NCBI GenBank assembly: GCA_021323955.1
Contig: JAJPKC010000104.1
Location: 1 to 36,410 of the forward strand
From: Oscillatoriales cyanobacterium Centralia_MAG_596
Lineage (GTDB): Bacteria; Cyanobacteriota; Cyanobacteriia; Leptolyngbyales; Leptolyngbyaceae
Reading direction: 5' to 3'
DNA length: 36,410 nt
In this document: positions 15,312 to 23,964 of the stretch, in pieces
Layout: each line of letters begins with the position of its first letter
Numbering within the stretch: the first letter of the stretch is position 1
The notes under the pieces: model-generated
Seen by the model: only the letters and a program-made list of their open reading frames with translations
What the model was told of the DNA's origin: nothing
Databases searched by the model: none
Made by a program: the position numbers and the translations under genes

Positions 15312-15440
15312 GAAATTCAGACGATCTTTAGCTTCGCAAACAAGGGGCAGTCTGTCAACTAATTTTTCGATCAATTTTGTCTGAGCCTGTCTGGAGTAAA
15401 TGATCGCCACACTATCTGTCGGCGCTAGTACGGCTTTCAG

Positions 15441-15456
15441 ACCGTTCTGGAACGGT
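15441..15456. promoter_or_regulatory. palindrome upstream of folB
   Basis: ACCGTTC-TG-GAACGGT is a perfect 7-bp inverted repeat about 60 bases before the folB ATG. The size and position fit a dimeric repressor site, but no matching regulator is known from the sequence. Confidence 0.3.
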
Positions 15457-15516
15457 TAGTTTAGTATAGACAACGCCAGTAGCCTCACGACCAGGCTGGC
15501 ATACCTCATTTACCCG

Positions 15517-15909
15517 ATGGATAGCATTCACTTAAGCGGCATTCGCTGTTACGGCTATACTGGCGCGCTGCCAGAAGAGCAAGTTCTGGGGCAATGGTTT
15601 GAAGTCGATCTGACGCTGTGGCTGGATCTGGCGATAGCTGGACAAAGCGATCGTCTGGAAGATACGCTGGATTACCGATCGGTGATTGGGGCCGTGCAAA
15701 CGCTGGTTAAAAGTGCAAAATTTGCTTTGCTTGAACGACTAGCATCCGCGATCGCGGATGCTGTACTGAACCCGGCGTCTAGCGTGCCTTCAATCCCAGT
15801 GCAGAAAGTTCGGGTGCGTCTTTCGAAGCCAGCAGCGCCAATTCCAGACTTTGGTGGCGTGATCGTTATCGACATGGAGCGATCGCGTTTAGCCATGCCT
15901 GACCATTGA
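15517..15909 (+). CDS. folB: dihydroneopterin aldolase
   Basis: FolB converts 7,8-dihydroneopterin to 6-hydroxymethyl-dihydropterin and glycolaldehyde in folate synthesis. The 130-residue protein shows the family order: IHLSGIRCYGYTGALPEEQVLGQ-like N-terminus with the conserved Tyr and Glu, then FEVDLTLWLDL, then DTLDYRSVIGAV, then LLERLASAIADAVL, and the final strand QKVRVRLSKPAAPIPDFGGV that carries the catalytic Lys region. Length matches the family (about 115-130). No other folate gene is adjacent. A nested hairpin follows at 15965-16004. A short palindrome (15441-15456) lies in the promoter region. Confidence 0.93.
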   Translation: MDSIHLSGIRCYGYTGALPEEQVLGQWFEVDLTLWLDLAIAGQSDRLEDTLDYRSVIGAVQTLVKSAKFALLERLASAIADAVLNPASSVPSIPVQKVRVRLSKPAAPIPDFGGVIVIDMERSRLAMPDH

Positions 15910-16227
15910 ACGCCAGTCAATAAAGCCAATAATTGAAACCAATAATAATTGAAACCAATATAGAAGCCTCACTCGCTTGTCAAAGCTGACAATCTAATGA
16001 GGCTAGAGACGCAGTTAGGAGGTATCTTGACCTTCAAGTTACCTAGAGAATTTCGAGTTTGGCGATCTTTTAATAAGTTCTTAAACTGTGTAAAGCAAAT
16101 CTGCACTTCCCTTCACGTGGGTGCACCTTGACCACAACGCTTGTGTGCCACAATCGGTAGCAGCGATGCAATTGCCAGTCTACAGCTATTCCATACGTAT
16201 TGATGCACTTAACCAGGGCTGGACGAC
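15910..16227 (+). other. intergenic region between folB and the kinase gene
   Basis: About 318 bases holding the AT-rich duplication and hairpin listed separately. The promoter of the co-directional kinase-transporter run should be in its right half, where I see no gene. Confidence 0.4.
15965..16004 (+). terminator. nested hairpin after folB
   Basis: AGCCTCA (15965-15971) pairs with TGAGGCT (15998-16004), enclosing TTGTC (15977-15981) and GACAA (15988-15992). It lies 56 bases after folB. There is no U-tract, so the terminator role is a guess from position. Just upstream, AATAATTGAAACCAAT is partly duplicated (15928-15960). Confidence 0.4.
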
Positions 16228-18432
16228 ATGCTAGGAATCCTGTTAAACGGACGCTATCGAGTCATTCAGGCATTAGGTAGCGGTGGGTTTGGCCAAACCT
16301 ATGTCGCAGAGGATATTCTGCAACCCGATTGCCCTAAGTGCGTCATCAAGCAATTTAAGCCTGCCCGACAAGATCAGGAGTTTTTGCACATTGCTCGGCG
16401 TCTGTTTGCAACTGAGGTCGAGACGCTGCGAAAGCTGGGTGGTCATGACCAAATTCCCGCTCTCCTGGATGATTTTGAAGAGAACCAGGAGTTTTATCTG
16501 GCGCAGGAGTATGTGGAAGGACAGGCGCTTAGCGATGAGATTGCGGCTGTGGATCGACTGGATGAATCGATCGTGGTCGATATTCTCAAGGATGTGCTGA
16601 ATGTTCTGGAGTTTGTCCACCAAAATCATGTTATTCACCGCGATATCAAGCCGGGAAACCTGATTCGACGGCGGCGCGACGGCAAGATCGTGCTGATTGA
16701 CTTTGGCGCTGTGAAGGAGATCCAGACTCAGATTACAACGGTGTTTCCAGGACAGACCAATCTCACTGTTGGCATCGGTACTCAAGGGTATGGGCCGAGT
16801 GAGCAGATGATTGGTAAACCGCGTTATAGCAGCGATTTGTATGCCCTGGGCATGACCGCTATCCATGCACTAACAGGGCTGCAACCATTTCAGCTACCGA
16901 CGCACCCTGAAACTGGTGAAGTCATCTGGCGTGACCAGGCTCGGGTGAGCACTGAGCTGGCCGCAATTTTGACTAAAATGACCCGCTATCACTTCAGTCA
17001 GCGCTACCAGTCTGCACAAGCAGCGCTGTATGCACTGGAGCATCCCACGGAAATTGTGGCTGATCAAACGCAGTTACCACAGACATTGCCAGAATACCCA
17101 TCGACGGAGCCCTGGTACATTGCGCCCGATCGCCCCGGCCCCATTCCAGCAGGCCAGTCTGCACTATTGCAGTCGCCGCCTGTCCGGGAAGGATTGCGCG
17201 ATCGCATTGCCGGTAAACGACCGCGCAGCCCAATGCGGGCTTCTCTGTTTATCGGTATGGCCAGCGTGGTTGTGACTGGACTCACTATGGGCATTCGCCA
17301 GATGGGATGGTTGCAGCCATTAGAGCTTGCGGTTTATGACCGTATGGTGCAGTTCCGTCCTGACCCCGGCCCCGATCCGCGGCTACTGGTAGTCGGTATC
17401 ACTGAAGCGGATATTACGGCAGAGAAGCAATTTCCCATATCTGATCGCACCCTGGCGCGTGTGCTAGGCGTGCTTCAACGCAGTAAGCCCAGAGTAATTG
17501 GGCTGGATCTCCTCCGCAACATCCCGCAAGAACCGGGTCGCTCCGATCTGTTAGCGGCACTCAATTCGCCCAACGTCATCGCCATTACTAATTTGGGGAG
17601 TGCAAGTGTGCCAGCAACACCGGCACCAGCCGTCATGCCATTTAGTCGCATTGGGTTTAACGATTTTGTGCTGGATCCAGGTGATATTGTTCGGCGTAAT
17701 TTGCTGTTTGCCGATAGCAATGAAACGGCAGACCAGAGTACGACAACGTTCTACTCATTTTCCCTGCGTCTGGCACTTGCGTATCTGGCAGCGCAGCAAA
17801 TTTCGTTCCAACCGCGCGCCAATAATCCAGACGTGTTTCGGTTGGGCAAAGCCCAATTTAAGCCTTTAGAGAGTCAGTCAGGCGGCTATCAGGCGATCGA
17901 CGCACGCGGCTACCAGATCATGCTTCAGTATCGAAGTCGCACGATCGCGCGGCAGGTAAGCCTGAGTGCCGTTTTGCAGGGCACAGTGCCGATGGAATGG
18001 ATTAAGGATAAGGTCGTCCTGATTGGGACGACGGCTCCCAGTGGCAAGGATCTATTTTCTACGCCCTATAGCTCTGCCAGCGTTGATACACCCAGGATGG
18101 CAGGTGTACTGGTCAATGCCCAGATGGTCAGCCAAATCTTGAGTGCAGCCCTGGATGGTCAGCCGTTGCCCTGGTTTTGGCGCGGGTGGGTGGAGGTTGG
18201 CTGGATTGCAACCTGCGCGGCGATCGGTGGGATGTTGGCATGGTTCGTGCGCCAACCGCTAGCTTTAGGGCTGGCTGGCACAGCGCTTTTGGCGATCACG
18301 ATCGCCGTTGGGTGGGGTATTTTTCTCGATCAAGGATGGATCCCAGTGGTTGCGCCGGTGTTTGCGGCAACGGCTACTGGTGGCGTTGTGATTGCCTACC
18401 GTGGCTACTGGGCACAGCGGGATCTGGCATGA
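16228..18432 (+). CDS. serine/threonine protein kinase with C-terminal CHASE2 sensor domain
   Basis: The 734-residue protein begins with a complete Hanks-type kinase (residues ~10-270): glycine loop GSGGFGQTY, ATP-binding Lys 41 in CVIKQFK, catalytic Asp 139 in VIHRDIKPGNL, metal-binding Asp 158 in LIDFGAVKE, and GTQGYGPSEQ in the P+1 region. A Pro-rich linker leads to a membrane helix near 340-357 and then a CHASE2 domain (~358-640; YDRMVQFRPDPGPDPRLLVVG, GLDLLRN, DKVVLIGTTA). Three more membrane helices follow (~655-725). So a cytosolic kinase is joined to an extracytoplasmic sensor, an arrangement well represented in cyanobacteria. The stop overlaps the ATG of the transporter gene (ATGA), so the two are co-translated. 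The ligand is unknown. Confidence 0.94.
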   Translation: MLGILLNGRYRVIQALGSGGFGQTYVAEDILQPDCPKCVIKQFKPARQDQEFLHIARRLFATEVETLRKLGGHDQIPALLDDFEENQEFYLAQEYVEGQALSDEIAAVDRLDESIVVDILKDVLNVLEFVHQNHVIHRDIKPGNLIRRRRDGKIVLIDFGAVKEIQTQITTVFPGQTNLTVGIGTQGYGPSEQMIGKPRYSSDLYALGMTAIHALTGLQPFQLPTHPETGEVIWRDQARVSTELAAILTKMTRYHFSQRYQSAQAALYALEHPTEIVADQTQLPQTLPEYPSTEPWYIAPDRPGPIPAGQSALLQSPPVREGLRDRIAGKRPRSPMRASLFIGMASVVVTGLTMGIRQMGWLQPLELAVYDRMVQFRPDPGPDPRLLVVGITEADITAEKQFPISDRTLARVLGVLQRSKPRVIGLDLLRNIPQEPGRSDLLAALNSPNVIAITNLGSASVPATPAPAVMPFSRIGFNDFVLDPGDIVRRNLLFADSNETADQSTTTFYSFSLRLALAYLAAQQISFQPRANNPDVFRLGKAQFKPLESQSGGYQAIDARGYQIMLQYRSRTIARQVSLSAVLQGTVPMEWIKDKVVLIGTTAPSGKDLFSTPYSSASVDTPRMAGVLVNAQMVSQILSAALDGQPLPWFWRGWVEVGWIATCAAIGGMLAWFVRQPLALGLAGTALLAITIAVGWGIFLDQGWIPVVAPVFAATATGGVVIAYRGYWAQRDLA

Positions 18433-19304
18433 AACGAATGGTGTCGGCGTTCACCCTTCCGCCTACAGGGTTGGTCTTGCTATCGATTGGCTCAATGCAA
18501 TTGGGGGCTGCAATCGCTAAGTCGCTGCTGCCAATCGCCCATCCCCTGGGGGTCGTTCTGCTGCGGGTTGGGTTTGCCGCGATCGTGCTAATTGCCTGGC
18601 AACGGCCACAACTGAGCGATCGCATCCGGACTAATCTGGGGTTGCTCGTGGCGTTTGGGGGTGCTCTGGCCTCGATGAATCTCTGTTTCTACACAGCTAT
18701 TGAACGGATTCCATTAGGCGTTGGCGTTGCGCTGGAGTTTATTGGCCCGCTTGGCGTGTCGATTGTCTACTCCCGCCGACTGCTCGATGTCCTTTGGGTG
18801 GTGCTGGCTGGGGTCGGCATTCTGCTGTTAACGCCGCTTACAGGAACCGGGCTGGATCCATTGGGTCTGGGGTTGGCCCTGCTGGCTGGTAGCCTGTGGG
18901 CCGCTTACATTTTGCTAACGGCTCGCGTTGGTCGGGTGATTGCAGGAAACGCCGGACTGACGTGGGCGATGGCAATCGCAGCGGTGATTCTGCTGCCTGT
19001 GGGTGTCCTGACTGAAGGCACCGCATTGCTCCAACCACACTTGCTGCTGGTCGGCTTTGGGGTCGCCCTGCTGTCGTCTGCCATCCCTTATTCACTGGAG
19101 CTAGAAGCTCTACGCGGACTTTCTGTACAGGTTTTTGGCATTCTGCTGAGCATCGAGCCTGTGGTGGCGGCTCTGGCCGGTCTGCTGGTGCTCAGAGAAA
19201 CGCTAAAGCCGGAGGCGATCGCCGCGATCATACTCATCACCCTGGCAGCTGCAGGCGCATCTCGATTTGCGCCTCAAATTTCTGATGACAACCAGCCTCA
19301 CTAA
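18429..19304 (+). CDS. EamA/RhtA-like drug/metabolite transporter
   Basis: The 291-residue protein has about ten membrane helices in two EamA halves. Typical segments are QLGAAIAKSLLPIAHPLGVV, FYTAIERIPLGVGVALEFIG and AIPYSLELEALRGL near the second half. This pattern is close to the RhtA threonine/homoserine exporter group, but substrate cannot be read from sequence. The frame is open upstream to 18177, but ATG 18429 overlaps the kinase stop as ATGA, which strongly argues for translational coupling and this start. Being coupled to a Ser/Thr kinase is odd for an exporter and may simply reflect local gene order. Confidence 0.88.
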   Translation: MKRMVSAFTLPPTGLVLLSIGSMQLGAAIAKSLLPIAHPLGVVLLRVGFAAIVLIAWQRPQLSDRIRTNLGLLVAFGGALASMNLCFYTAIERIPLGVGVALEFIGPLGVSIVYSRRLLDVLWVVLAGVGILLLTPLTGTGLDPLGLGLALLAGSLWAAYILLTARVGRVIAGNAGLTWAMAIAAVILLPVGVLTEGTALLQPHLLLVGFGVALLSSAIPYSLELEALRGLSVQVFGILLSIEPVVAALAGLLVLRETLKPEAIAAIILITLAAAGASRFAPQISDDNQPH

Positions 19305-19366
19305 GTCGAGCGATGGGTGTAGGGTGTAGAGAAGGCACCGAAGCACTGCAACTGCAGGATACATCT

Positions 19367-20185
19367 ATGAGCGTTGAAACTTATCATGACCCCGTCGCTA
19401 AACTGCTGACCTATGGCAATTGTCATGAGATGGATCTGAATGACTGGCCTGACTATCCCGCAACCGTTGGCCTTACAGACGCGGATATTCCAGAGCTAAT
19501 TCGCATGGCAACTGATCCAATGCTGTGGGAATTGGAGAGTGAACAGCTTGAAGTTTGGGCACCCATTCATGCGTGGCGATCGCTCGGACAACTGCAGGCC
19601 GAAGCGGCGATCGCTCCACTCACCCAACTATTTCAAGACCGGGACATTGACTGGATGACCGAGGAAATGCCGAAGGTCTATGCGATGTTTGGCCCCAGCG
19701 CCATTCCCGTGTTGGCCGACTATCTTGGCGATCCGACCCACGAGTCGTGGGCACGCAATACGGCGGTTGATTGCCTTAAGGAGATCGCCAAAGCACACCC
19801 CGAACGTCGTGAGGCGTGCATTGCACCCATGCTCAAGCAGTTAGAGGCGTTCACTGACAATGACGATGACCTCAACACGATTTTGATTGGTGACCTGCTG
19901 GATCTCAAAGTAGTCGAAGCCGCACCGCTTATGGAACCTGTGTTTGCCGCCGAGCGCGTTGATGAATTTATGGTGGGCAGTTGGGCCGGGGTGCAGGTAG
20001 AACTGGGACTGAAGCAAGCAACGGACTTTCCACCGGAAGCGCTCAATCCAAAGGTTCCGCCTGCTCTGGCTCAAATGCGACAGTTGCTTGAAACGTTTGA
20101 TGCTCTCAACCAGAAGCCCCAAGGGTTTGGTAAATCGGTGCCGTCAACCGCCAAAAAAAGCGGCAAGAAGAAAAAGAAAAAGTAG
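19367..20185 (+). CDS. HEAT-repeat-like / DUF1186-type protein with lysine tail
   Basis: From ATG 19367 (GCAGGAT just upstream; the frame extends to 19313 without a better start) the protein has 272 residues. Repeated helical pairs such as APIHAWRSLGQLQAEAAIAPLTQLF and PKVYAMFGPSAIPVLADYL resemble HEAT/PBS-lyase repeats. The DWMTEEMPKVYAMFG stretch resembles DUF1186 proteins. The tail is almost pure lysine (KKSGKKKKKK), which could bind nucleic acid or acidic surfaces. It is acidic elsewhere. No signal peptide is seen. It lies 62 bases after the transporter and 64 before the permease start, all in the same direction. Function unknown. Confidence 0.75.
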   Translation: MSVETYHDPVAKLLTYGNCHEMDLNDWPDYPATVGLTDADIPELIRMATDPMLWELESEQLEVWAPIHAWRSLGQLQAEAAIAPLTQLFQDRDIDWMTEEMPKVYAMFGPSAIPVLADYLGDPTHESWARNTAVDCLKEIAKAHPERREACIAPMLKQLEAFTDNDDDLNTILIGDLLDLKVVEAAPLMEPVFAAERVDEFMVGSWAGVQVELGLKQATDFPPEALNPKVPPALAQMRQLLETFDALNQKPQGFGKSVPSTAKKSGKKKKKK

Positions 20186-20249
20186 GTACATGCTTCCCAA
20201 GTGTTGCCGCTATCCTGGAGAATCAAAGCGATCGCATCAATACACTGCA

Positions 20250-21116
20250 ATGGATCCTCAACTTGCTCAACTGGTAGTTAACGGCCTGGCGGTCGGCAGC
20301 ATTATTGCGCTCGCGTCGATTGGGCTGACTCTCACCTACGGCATTCTGCGCCTTTCTAACTTTGCTCACGGTGACTTTATGACCCTCGGCGCGTATCTGA
20401 CCCTGCTGGTCAATACGGCTGGGCTGAATATCTGGCTGTCGATGCTGGTTGGTGCCGGTGTGACTGTATTTGCGGTGCTGCTCAGTGAGCTACTCATCTG
20501 GTCGCCCATGCGCGCGCGGCGGGCAAACTCTACCACGCTGGTGATCATCTCGATCGGGCTGGCACTCTTTGTCCGCAATGGGATTATTTTGGTCTGGGGT
20601 GGTGGTAACCAGAGCTATAATTTGCCCGTTTCAGAAGCGCTGTCGGTCTTGGGGCTACGCATTGCTTACTATGACATTGTAGTCATGGGATTGGCGGTTG
20701 TTGCGATCGCGGCCCTTCATTATCTCCTGCAAAACACGCGCATTGGCAAGGCGATGCGGGCTGTTGCGGATGATATTGATCTCGCTCGCGTCACTGGCAT
20801 TAACGTTGATCGCGTCATTATCTGGACATGGATTATTGCTGGCGGCATGACGGCATTGGGCGGGAGTATGCTGGGGTTAGTAGAAGCTGTCCGTCCCAAT
20901 ATGGGCTGGTTTTTGATTCTGCCCTTGTTTGCCGCCGCCATTCTGGGCGGTATTGGCAACCCTTACGGCGCGATCGCGGGCGCAATTGTCATCGGTATCG
21001 CTCAGGAAGTCAGCACTTACTGGCTACCCCCCGAATATAAACTCGGCGTCGCGCTCATTATTATGGTGCTCGTCCTGCTATTTCGGCCTCAGGGACTCTT
21101 TCGAGGCACCGCATAG
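20250..21116 (+). CDS. branched-chain/neutral amino acid ABC transporter permease, LivH type
   Basis: The 288-residue permease has about eight membrane helices with the LivH hallmarks: LASIGLTLTYGILRLSNFAHGDFMTLGAYL near the front, the cytoplasmic loop TRIGKAMRAVADDIDLARVTGIN, which contacts the ATPase, and GIGNPYGAIAGAIVIGIAQE. ATG 20250 is preferred to the longer frame from 20088 because the added 54 residues overlap the lysine tail of the preceding gene and look non-coding. In cyanobacteria this protein is the NatD-type subunit of the N-I neutral amino acid importer. The partner permease, the ATPases and the binding protein are not nearby, which is common for this split system. Confidence 0.92.
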   Translation: MDPQLAQLVVNGLAVGSIIALASIGLTLTYGILRLSNFAHGDFMTLGAYLTLLVNTAGLNIWLSMLVGAGVTVFAVLLSELLIWSPMRARRANSTTLVIISIGLALFVRNGIILVWGGGNQSYNLPVSEALSVLGLRIAYYDIVVMGLAVVAIAALHYLLQNTRIGKAMRAVADDIDLARVTGINVDRVIIWTWIIAGGMTALGGSMLGLVEAVRPNMGWFLILPLFAAAILGGIGNPYGAIAGAIVIGIAQEVSTYWLPPEYKLGVALIIMVLVLLFRPQGLFRGTA

Positions 21117-21173
21117 ACCGGGACAGCGCTTGGTCAAGCCCTCGCGCCAACCTTAATCGCAGCCAGGGCCGCA

Positions 21174-21276
21174 GTCTGTGGTTGATCGCCCGTAGATGAT
21201 CAGCTAGATGGAACCAGGCGTTATGGCTTTCTGGTTGGCAGCGCTGATCCAAAGCCACCGGCGATCGACCACAGAC
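21174..21276. other. 103-nt nested hairpin between convergent livH and psaX
   Basis: GTCTGTGGTTGATCGCC (21174-21190) pairs with GGCGATCGACCACAGAC (21260-21276) over 17 positions with one wobble. Inside, GATCAGC (21198-21204) pairs with GCTGATC (21243-21249) and AACCAG (21212-21217) with CTGGTT (21231-21236). Three ordered stems make a long rod that folds on either strand. It may be a shared terminator, a small palindromic mobile repeat or a small RNA. No long U-tract is present. Confidence 0.7.
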
Positions 21277-21299
21277 CAAAAGCAACTAAATCTAAGCAA

Positions 21300-21443
21300 C
21301 TAAATCTTTAGATAGCCAGCGTAGATTGCCGCTACCAAGAAATTAACACCCAGGAGCAAAAGCGCCCAAAAGGTGCGAAACGGATAGGGAGGATTTCCTG
21401 TTTTGGTGACAGGAGATGCTGGTTTGTTAGCCCGAGCAGTCAT
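21300..21443 (-). CDS. psaX: photosystem I subunit PsaX
   Basis: A 47-residue frame that is easy to miss because of its size. The sequence ends FRTFWALLLLGVNFLVAAIY then AGYLKI, which closely follows the PsaX protein known from thermophilic and some filamentous cyanobacteria (FRTFWAVLLL...NFLVAA). It is a single membrane helix (about residues 23-44) after a polar, Pro/Thr/Lys-rich N-terminus. PsaX sits at the periphery of photosystem I and binds a chlorophyll there. An AAGGAG Shine-Dalgarno seven bases from ATG 21443 supports expression. It lies 124 bases beyond lipA on the same strand. A palindrome at 21491-21507 lies upstream. PsaX occurs in only some cyanobacteria, so it is taxonomically informative. 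Confidence 0.88.
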   Translation of the reverse strand: MTARANKPASPVTKTGNPPYPFRTFWALLLLGVNFLVAAIYAGYLKI

Positions 21444-21490
21444 AGAAAGGCTCCTTTGAGGTTGACTTCTTAAGACATACCAAAGATTGT

Positions 21491-21507
21491 TGACATTAGG
21501 GATGTCA
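21491..21507. promoter_or_regulatory. palindrome upstream of psaX
   Basis: TGACAT-TAGGG-ATGTCA is a perfect 6-bp inverted repeat 48 bases upstream of the psaX start. It could be an operator. It does not match the direct-repeat HLR1 site of RpaB, so the binder is unknown. Confidence 0.3.
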
Positions 21508-21567
21508 TTGGATGAATCTTAACGTCCCCCAGTAATCTTACTCATCCTACCTTTGGCCAGGTTTTGC

Positions 21568-22596
21568 TCAAGGCTCCTCGCCCGCATGGTAAGAACTCCG
21601 GACGAGCGGCCCTGATCGTACGTGTGCAAAGCCCATGTCACGCGCGATATCGCCCAACCGCTCAAATTCCTCCGGCGTCCAGTATTTCTGCACCGGTAAG
21701 TGCTCCAGCGACGGACGCATATATTGCCCGATCGTCACGCGATCGCAGCCCACGGCCCGTAAGTCCATTAGCGTCTCGATGATCTCGGCATTGGTTTCGC
21801 CATGCCCCAGCATCAGCCCCGACTTGGTAGGAATGGTTGGATCCAGCGCTTTGACTGTCTCTAAAACGCGCAGCGATCGCGCATACTTGGCCCCGCGCCG
21901 CACTGGCCCCTGTAGCCGTTTCACGGTTTCAATATTGTGGTTGTAGCAGGCCGGTCGAGCATTCACCACGACGGCAATTCGCTCCTGCTGCTGCGCATCC
22001 GGGTCGCCACCCTCTCGCCCACCCCAGAAATCAGGCGTCAATACCTCCACCTGTACGGCTGGATTGCTGTGGTGAATCTGGGCGATCGTGCGGGCAAACC
22101 ATTCCGCGCCCTGATCCGGTAAATCATCGCGTGCTACCGAAGTCAGTACGACATAGCGCAAGCCCAGTAGCCTTACCGATTCTGCCACTTTTTGCGGTTC
22201 ATCTGGATCGATCGGCATGGGTGCGTGCCCTTTGTCCACCTGACAAAACCCGCATGAGCGGGTGCAGGTTGGCCCCATCAGTAGAAACGTCGCTGTCTTC
22301 TGGGCATAGCACTCCCCCCGATTGGGACAGCGTCCTTCCTCGCAGATCGTGTGAATCTGACGCTGCTTGATGATTTGCTGTACGGTGGAAAGCTCACTCG
22401 CTTTACCGATCGGACGTCTCAACCACTCTGGCAGGCTACCAACCGCTAAGGGGTGACGCACCGCCAACAAATCAGACGAATTTGTTTCAGTAGTCATAAA
22501 GTTGGGAATACTACCCGTAGAACAGGATGCTGACTCTGGTACTGTCTCAAATTCTAAAGGATTGGAGCTAGTATCAGAGTCAGCTCGATGTCGCAT
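21568..22596 (-). CDS. lipA: lipoyl synthase
   Basis: LipA inserts two sulfur atoms into octanoyl groups on lipoyl domains using radical SAM chemistry. The SAM-cluster motif is C111TRSC115GFC118. The auxiliary cluster cysteines C85, C90 and C96 appear in [12 protein letters not shown], and the C-terminal SSYHA supplies the serine that ligates that cluster. Length from ATG 22596 is 342, longer than the usual ~290-310. ATG 22497 ([11 protein letters not shown]) would give a standard-length protein, so the first 33 residues may not be translated. The gene is transcribed toward psaX. Cyanobacteria often carry two LipA paralogues and only one is here. Confidence 0.95.
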   Translation of the reverse strand: MRHRADSDTSSNPLEFETVPESASCSTGSIPNFMTTETNSSDLLAVRHPLAVGSLPEWLRRPIGKASELSTVQQIIKQRQIHTICEEGRCPNRGECYAQKTATFLLMGPTCTRSCGFCQVDKGHAPMPIDPDEPQKVAESVRLLGLRYVVLTSVARDDLPDQGAEWFARTIAQIHHSNPAVQVEVLTPDFWGGREGGDPDAQQQERIAVVVNARPACYNHNIETVKRLQGPVRRGAKYARSLRVLETVKALDPTIPTKSGLMLGHGETNAEIIETLMDLRAVGCDRVTIGQYMRPSLEHLPVQKYWTPEEFERLGDIARDMGFAHVRSGPLVRSSYHAGEEP

Positions 22597-22944
22597 GGTT
22601 GAACGAAGGGCTGTTTAGTGGATCCAGATACTGTTGCCGCATCAATGTCTTCAAAGATCGACTGCGCCCAGTTGAGAATTTGCTATATAACTGTGACAAC
22701 AACGATCCGCAGCAATTCTGCCCGGTAGAGGCTAAACTAGTTGATGCCGTGGCAAGATTACGATCCGATCAGAGCACAGTTCCGCATTTAATTGTTACTA
22801 TCTAGTTCTTTCGCCTTCGTAAACCAACCAGTTTTTCAGTTCAGGGTTTCATCCTCTACTCGGATCAAACAGCAACCACGTTGAAAAACTGTGACATCCC
22901 CCCTTACTCGCTAACCTTGCAGTCACCACCAGAGGAGTTTAGTT
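22597..22944. other. intergenic region between divergent lipA and response regulator
   Basis: About 348 bases that must hold both divergent promoters. A 68-codon plus-strand frame (22599-22805) exists but has no recognisable features, so I treat the stretch as non-coding. Confidence 0.4.
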
Positions 22945-23496
22945 GTGGCAAGTCACAAGATCCTGGTCATTGATGACAGCAACGTCATCCGGAACATGGT
23001 TCGGGATATGTTGCCAAAGGGCAATTTTGAAGTCCTGGAAGCCAAAGATGGTGTTCAGGGACTCAATCTGATTCGTCAGGAACGCCCGAACCTGATCATG
23101 TTAGACTTTCTGCTGCCTCGCTTGAGTGGTTGGGAAGTTTACCAGCAAATTCAGACTCAGCAAGACCTACAGGCGATTCCGCTGGTGCTGATGTCCGGGC
23201 GTAAAGAAGAGGTGACTGAAAAACTTCAGGAACCGTTCGAGTTTTTTGAATTTGTCCAGAAGCCGTTTGATCAGAAAGAGTTGATCGACGCCATCAAAGC
23301 CGCCATGGCTAAAGCGAAGCGTCGTCCAATCGGGGTTGTAACGGCACCCCCCGCGGCTGCACCCGTTGAGACTGCCGCTCCTGCGGGTGATATTCAGGCG
23401 TTGACTGAGAAGGTTGCGAAGATGCAGGCTGAGATTGATGGCCTGAAAAAACAGTTGGCTCAGATCTTGGCCTTTATCCGGCAGAAGCTGAAGTGA
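22945..23496 (+). CDS. single-domain response regulator with coiled-coil tail
   Basis: GTG 22945 is used as start, with AGAGGAG about ten bases upstream. Residues 5-120 are a receiver: acidic Asp 10/11, phosphoacceptor Asp 54 (IMLDFLLP), Ser 84 (VLMSGR) and Lys 106 (VQKPFD). Alpha-4 is replaced by a short acidic stretch (RKEEVTEKLQEPFEFFEF). An Ala/Pro-rich linker leads to a heptad-patterned helix (about residues 150-183; ALTEKVAKMQAEIDGLKKQL) likely to dimerise the protein. It has no DNA-binding or enzymatic output, so it probably acts by protein contact. No kinase is adjacent. A bidirectional hairpin terminator follows at 23658. Confidence 0.9.
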   Translation: MASHKILVIDDSNVIRNMVRDMLPKGNFEVLEAKDGVQGLNLIRQERPNLIMLDFLLPRLSGWEVYQQIQTQQDLQAIPLVLMSGRKEEVTEKLQEPFEFFEFVQKPFDQKELIDAIKAAMAKAKRRPIGVVTAPPAAAPVETAAPAGDIQALTEKVAKMQAEIDGLKKQLAQILAFIRQKLK

Positions 23497-23964
23497 CGGT
23501 GCCTTGGCCTGGAGAGTCTGGCACGATCGCGGCGTTGCGCTGATCCCCAACCGCTCATCAGTACTGTCTTTGCGTGAAATACCGCAGGGATCAGCCAGTG
23601 TGTCTGTCTTGGTTTGATCGTTATTGCTCCGATCGATGACAGAGCCTGAACCATAGCAAAAACCGCCCCTCGGCTATCCCAGAAGGTAGGCCAGCGGCGG
23701 TTTTACTGCGTTCAACTAGTCTTTTGTATTGCTTTGGTCAGAACACTGAGGACAAAGCCAACTTCGCACACGAATCTGGGTCGGCTTTCTGACGCGCCTC
23801 TGCCAGTCGTGGTCTGCGACAGCTACATTTTACAATTCGTCTTAAAACTACACCCTGATAATTTGAATGTACGCGCCCTCGCCGTTAGGACACTCGCCCC
23901 GTGTGAACGGGCGATCGCCGAAACGCATTTTAAGAATGAGGGAGCTAGCGCGTGAGTTGTGTGT
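23497..23964. other. intergenic region between response regulator and PEP-CTERM genes
   Basis: About 468 bases between convergent genes. It contains an inverted repeat GCTGATCCC/GGGATCAGC (23539-23547 and 23587-23595) and the terminator at 23658-23704. The right half (23705-23964) shows no gene I can support. Confidence 0.4.
23658..23704. terminator. bidirectional intrinsic terminator
   Basis: AAAAACCGCC (23658-23667) and GGCGGTTTT (23696-23704) form the outer stem. Inner GGCTATCC and GGTAGGCC pair partly. Both strands end in a T-run (TTTT on plus, TTTTT on minus), which fits a shared terminator between the convergent response regulator and PEP-CTERM genes. Confidence 0.75.

Noticed and set aside
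16273-16866. 197-codon minus-strand frame opposite the kinase domain
   Set aside because: Lies inside a complete Hanks kinase and has no domain of its own.
18177-18428. Upstream extension of the EamA transporter frame
   Set aside because: It overlaps the end of the kinase-CHASE2 gene, and the ATGA junction at 18429 gives a normal transporter N-terminus.
21061-21285. 74-codon minus-strand frame over the livH end and the large hairpin
   Set aside because: It overlaps the C-terminus of livH and consists largely of the inverted-repeat DNA, with Arg/Leu-rich translation typical of a shadow frame.
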